Assembly (NCBI GenBank): GCA_004154925.1
Contig: QJNS01000132.1
Span: 150,109-214,108, forward strand
Source: Monosporascus cannonballus
Lineage: Eukaryota > Ascomycota > Sordariomycetes > Xylariales
Length of the DNA: 64,000 nt
Direction of reading: 5' to 3'
Shown here: piece by piece, positions 59,601 through 64,000 of the stretch
Numbering within the stretch: position 1 is the stretch's first letter
Layout of the letters: every line of letters starts with the position of its first letter
Made by a program: the position numbers and the translations under genes
Notes under the pieces: model-generated
What the model saw: only the letters and a program-made list of their open reading frames with translations
Told to the model about the DNA's origin: nothing
Database searches by the model: none

Positions 59601-62600
59601 CAAATTTATAATTTAACTTTATAATATAATATATTCGCATATTATAATAAAATAAGACAAATAATTTTTATTTTTAATTCAAATTTTAATGAAAATAATT
59701 AACCGATTTTGTGGAATATTATACAGTATATCGTAATATAATATTTTTAAAACTATTTAATTTCGAAATATATTTATCAATTTTTACTTTTATAGAAAAA
59801 CTTTAATTTTTATAATACTTTATTTTCTTATATTTAAAACAAGTTTTTATTGTGTTTTTAAAAGATTTTATAGTATATAATGATATCTATTATATAATTC
59901 TAATTTTATAATAATTATAACTTTTAAATTATTTATTAAAATTTACAAAACGTTAATTTTTTCGTAATGTAATAGGTTTTTTTAAAACAACAATGCTCAA
60001 AAATAATTTTATATTTCAATTTCTTCTTGAAGTTGTGTTTAAAACTATACGTGCAACGATTAACAGGTATACATTGCTTACTATTAAAATATAACCGCAT
60101 AGTAAAACAATTTATTAAAAAAACAATATTACTTACTTATAAAATCGGACTAAAAGTTTATTTATGTAACTGAGAAAAAAATAATTAATATTTTATCGAA
60201 AATTTAATATATTTTCTCGAATTCTGTATAAATAAAAATAAATCGTCAAAAGGGATTTTCGAAAATAGTTTCCCAAACTATTTTTTAATTATTTTAAGTT
60301 CGAAAATAACTATAATCAATATTTGTAAACTTAATTTTTTTAAGTTTATTTTTTTTCATAGCTTCTAATAAATATTTACATATAAATTAAATATATAACT
60401 AGTTAATATATATTTTGTTTTATAGAGTTATAACGAAAGCGCTTATTTTTAGTAAATAATATTTAATTATGTCATGAAACTAGACTAATTTAAATTACTT
60501 TTGTTTTAATATTTTATATTACATAAAGCTTTAACCAATATAAAACTTTTTAATTATTACCAGGTTGTAATTCGCTTACTAATAAATAACGTAAATTTCT
60601 TAGTGTTCGAATACATCGGAAATGTATAATTTATAAAACTTATAATTTCTATAAACCTTATAATAAAAATATTATTAAATATTACACAATTTAATCTGTA
60701 ACAAATACATAAAAGATTTTTTATATTATCGAGGAAAATACGTAATATAACGTTTAATTATTAAACTTTACAATTTAATTATAAATACGATTAATCTTTT
60801 GTAAAAGCCTTTTATGCATACGATTATTTTTAATATAATCGTTTTCGTAATTTAATATTCGAATTTTCTTTTCGTGGTCGTTAAACTATTATTGAAATTC
60901 AAATAATGTAAATTTAGGCCTTAAAATTTAAACAGAGTTAAAAAAAAGAATGAATACATCATTATACGAAATCGTAATTATATTATTTATTTTTTACGAT
61001 TCAATCGAAATCTAAAGGTTTGTTGTTCATTGAACATTTTAGAATTAAAATGAAAAAAGGTAAATATATTAAAAATTAGCTTTAAAAAAATGTTAAAATA
61101 GAAAATATGTAATTATTTATAAAACAATTATTCCGTAATAACTTCGTAATTATTACATAATAATATATAAAATGTTTAGCGTTCTTTTAACAATACGTGA
61201 ATATTTTGGCTTTTAAAAGGTTTCCGAATATACTTTAATAACTAAATATATATATATATATAATACAATAAGTTAATAATTAAGAAATGTGTAAATAATA
61301 TTTTTTATTAAATATTTCCTACGCTAATAATATAATTAGTTGTAATTATAAACGTTTTGACTAAATATATAATAAATAATTAAAAGATAATAAGAACAAC
61401 GTATTATATAAAAAGTCGCTTATATAAAAATTATATATGTTTTAATATTTCGTAATAAAAAATAAAAAAACTGCAATAAAATAAGTTAAATATACTGTTT
61501 ATTATTAAACACTTTGAAATTCGTTTTATAAATAGACGCATTATATTTAAATTTGTTTTTTCTTGTATTGTTTCTTTTTTATAGGTTTTAGAATTAGTAT
61601 TATTTTCAATTTTTAATAATATTAATTTCTTTTATAAAGGTATTTTATTAGTTTTTCTATTAATTTTTATCGTATTTTATCCTTTTTAATTTTACTCTTT
61701 ATTTTAATATCATTTTTACAAAATAATTTATTAAAAAATTCAATTCTTAATAATCAAAGACGAAAAACACCATATACCTACACAAGGTTCAATTTTATAT
61801 ATAGATCTCTTTATTTTATTTTATTTCAATAATATTAAAGTAAAACAGAACGAATTAATATTGTTTAAAATTTACCAAAGTCAACGTAAATCTAAAGGAA
61901 TATCAAACCAACTTTAAATTTACCAATATAAATGAGTTTTGTAGCGTTTTAATATATTAAATGAACATCGAATATATTCTTTACATAACGTATTTTATAT
62001 ACATTAGAATTAATTAAACCATTTAATTTATTAAACCATATAACAAAATTAAAAGCCATTTCAATCGAAATATCGATTATTAAAAAAAGATTATAAAAGC
62101 ATTTGCACATATTATATGTGTAATACAAATCTATTAAAAGTATAAATATACAATACGATATTGGAAAAAACACTAAATAATTTCGAAAAAACATAAAGTT
62201 TTATAAACATTTATATATGAATAAATATAATATATATCGTATAAATTATACTGTATAATAACTTTACATATATTATCTTAATATACAAAATATAGCTTAA
62301 ATTTAAATATACCGTACAATAGCGGTTCTACTCTTTTATATAATTTATATTGTTACGTTTTTATTTTATTAAAAGTGTTATATTATGATAACACTTATTA
62401 TATTCATTATATATTAAAGACTATATAGTTTAAATAATGTTTTAAAAGTTAAAAATATCTTTAAAATATTTATATAATTAATATTATTATATAGCAAACA
62501 TATTTTTAAAAATATTATAATAATAGTTTAAATATATTATTATATTATTTGTAAAATAGCATGGAGCATATTGTTATATTTTCTAATTTCTTAGAATATA

Positions 62601-63670
62601 TTTACTATTTTCAGTGAGACAACTTATTGCAATTTTAACTATATTTTAAACGTTATATTTAATTTAATACAATTCGGAGTGTTTTTACGTCGGCTTTTTT
62701 ATTTACAATATTTATTTTACTTCTTTTCAAAAGGTTTAATAGATAATAACGAAATTATATTTCGCAAAGTCTTTTATATTGCTAGATTATTATCGTAACA
62801 ATTTCATAGTTTGTATATATTTTAAGTGAAAATATTTTATATTATATTATATACTAAAAATTATACATAGAGCTATAATTATAATAAGCGTAATATGGAA
62901 TATATCGTAATTTTGTTTTAATTTTTAAAGTGTAGATACTAAAATTATAAACTATAATATTTTTAAATTATTTCGATAGTTAATTATTACGTTTAATCTC
63001 AAATCTGATATATCGGTTTCTAATTTAATAACGCATTTTATATGGTATATAGTTAATATAACTTCTTTCGTACTGTCTTTGTATGTGAAAATAAATAATT
63101 ATATTACGATTTTAATAACACTTTTAATAAATTTTCAATAATAATTAGCAAATTTAAAAAATTATCTATTCTTTAAAAAATTAATCAATTTTTAGTATTT
63201 CTATTTTTTATAATTCTGTTGCAATATACTTTAATTTATTTTAAATATTCGAGGTTTTATATATAAAGTAATATTTTATAAAACTTGAAGTAGTTAATAA
63301 ATTTATTTTATTCATACTTTTTTTAATTTCGATAAAATTAAAATATTGTCGAAATAACATATTATAATTATCTTAAAATATTTTGAAAAATATAGTTAAT
63401 TATTTGTTAAAAAAGTATTTGATCATTAGTAATTACTATATAATATTATTAAATATTCGAATAATCCGTATTTTATTATAAAAGTATTTTTTATTCGGAT
63501 TTTAATTTAAATTGAATTGAATTATACCGATTGTGCAAATATAAAACGATAAATTATTTAGTTATTTAAAAATGGTTTTTGGTTTAGTATATAACGATAA
63601 TAATGTTTTATATTTGATGATAATAGTATTACAATATTATTAAGTTATAGTCCATTTTATTATTTTTATT
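56690..63670. other. Extremely AT-rich DNA, no gene seen
   Basis: Only faint hints of retroelement coding on the minus strand near 57,500-57,600 (possible integrase-like text), not strong enough to call. Short open frames such as 61,949-62,194 are expected by chance. Confidence 0.45.
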
Positions 63671-63671
63671 T

Positions 63672-63800
63672 TTAATTGTGAGATAACGAGGGTGCGACGC
63701 TAGCCACAATATCAAAAGGTCAGCAATTTCAAACCCCAATTGAGGTTTAGACATCGTAATCCACCTTATAAGGACTAGCTGTGCATATCATCACTTTAAT
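63672..63800. other. Small normal-GC island of unknown identity
   Basis: About 130 bp containing GTGAGATAACGAGGGTGCGA and an imperfect symmetry AAACCCCAATTGAGGTTT near 63,731-63,748. It could be the edge of another repeat or LTR. No gene or tRNA fold was supported. Confidence 0.4.
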
Positions 63801-63882
63801 ACGAAATATATAAAGCGTGGTATTAAGAATATAAATTATTAAAGCTTGTAAATTTGACAACTTATTATATAATATTTCTATA

Positions 63883-63905
63883 ATATATATATATATATAT
63901 ATATA
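63883..63905. repeat. (AT)n microsatellite
   Basis: Run of TA dinucleotides directly before the ATT repeat. Confidence 0.9.
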
Positions 63906-63909
63906 CATA

Positions 63910-63910
<1 letters not shown>

Positions 63911-64000
<90 letters not shown>
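63911..64000. repeat. (ATT)n microsatellite, reaching the window end
   Basis: About 29 trinucleotide units with one interruption (ATTTTT near 63,953). It continues to the last base, so its full length is unknown. Such a run could be a contig or assembly edge. Confidence 0.9.

Noticed and set aside
63690..63790. tRNA or SINE with A/B boxes
   Set aside because: A GGTTTGAAAT-like word exists on the minus strand, but T-arm and acceptor pairing fail and no A box lies at the right distance.
63883..64000. CRISPR-like or satellite array
   Set aside because: Simple AT and ATT microsatellites without spacers.

Overview
The window looks like a transposon graveyard from a filamentous ascomycete (Pezizomycotina). 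Most of it is very AT-rich and its coding relics carry C-to-T and G-to-A damage, for example CAA to TAA stops and zinc-knuckle Cys to Tyr. That is the footprint of repeat-induced point mutation (RIP). Islands of normal composition at about 1.2-2.35, 12.35-16.5, 28.9-32.2 and 34.8-35.1 kb hold the host-type genes. Those genes have short GT-AG introns and include a fungal subtilase and an NLR (STAND) receptor fragment with HEAT repeats. No tRNA, rRNA or CRISPR array was seen.

Layout. (1) 2,346-12,343 is one insertion of 9,998 bp with 11-bp inverted ends (TAGGGTTTGCA) and an exact 8-bp target duplication (GGAGAGGC). It splits a small membrane-protein gene and carries a ruined hAT transposase. 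Within it are a fold-back element and, near the right end, a ruined histone H3/CENP-A-like gene with a long basic coiled-coil tail. (2) 12.58-16.51 kb holds a minus-strand hypothetical gene and a four-exon subtilase gene, separated by an LTR-like sequence. (3) 16,508-29,000 is a minus-strand Ty1/copia element. It is interrupted near the end of its pol by a plus-strand Ty3/gypsy element (17,209-23,902). (4) 29.0-31.1 kb is the truncated 3' part of an NLR gene with five near-identical 33-residue HEAT repeats, followed by a TPR fragment. (5) 31.7-32.6 kb is a DUF3435 (FluG-type) relic, followed by a solo LTR. (6) 35.1-42.2 kb is a minus-strand gypsy element of another lineage, followed by an LTR. 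(7) 42.5-63.7 kb is an even more AT-rich block that looks poorer in CpG. It contains one well-preserved solo LTR and a very old copy of the first gypsy family. The window ends in microsatellites.

The host genes suggest a self/non-self recognition or immunity neighbourhood (NLR, subtilase, TPR) repeatedly broken by transposons. The copia element lies exactly at the 5' ends of both the subtilase and the NLR, so both now lack an ordinary start. The most unusual content is the histone-fold gene inside the hAT-bounded element. Next is a 12-bp phased motif scattered in pairs through that element. All family names come from reading translations by eye; no search was run.
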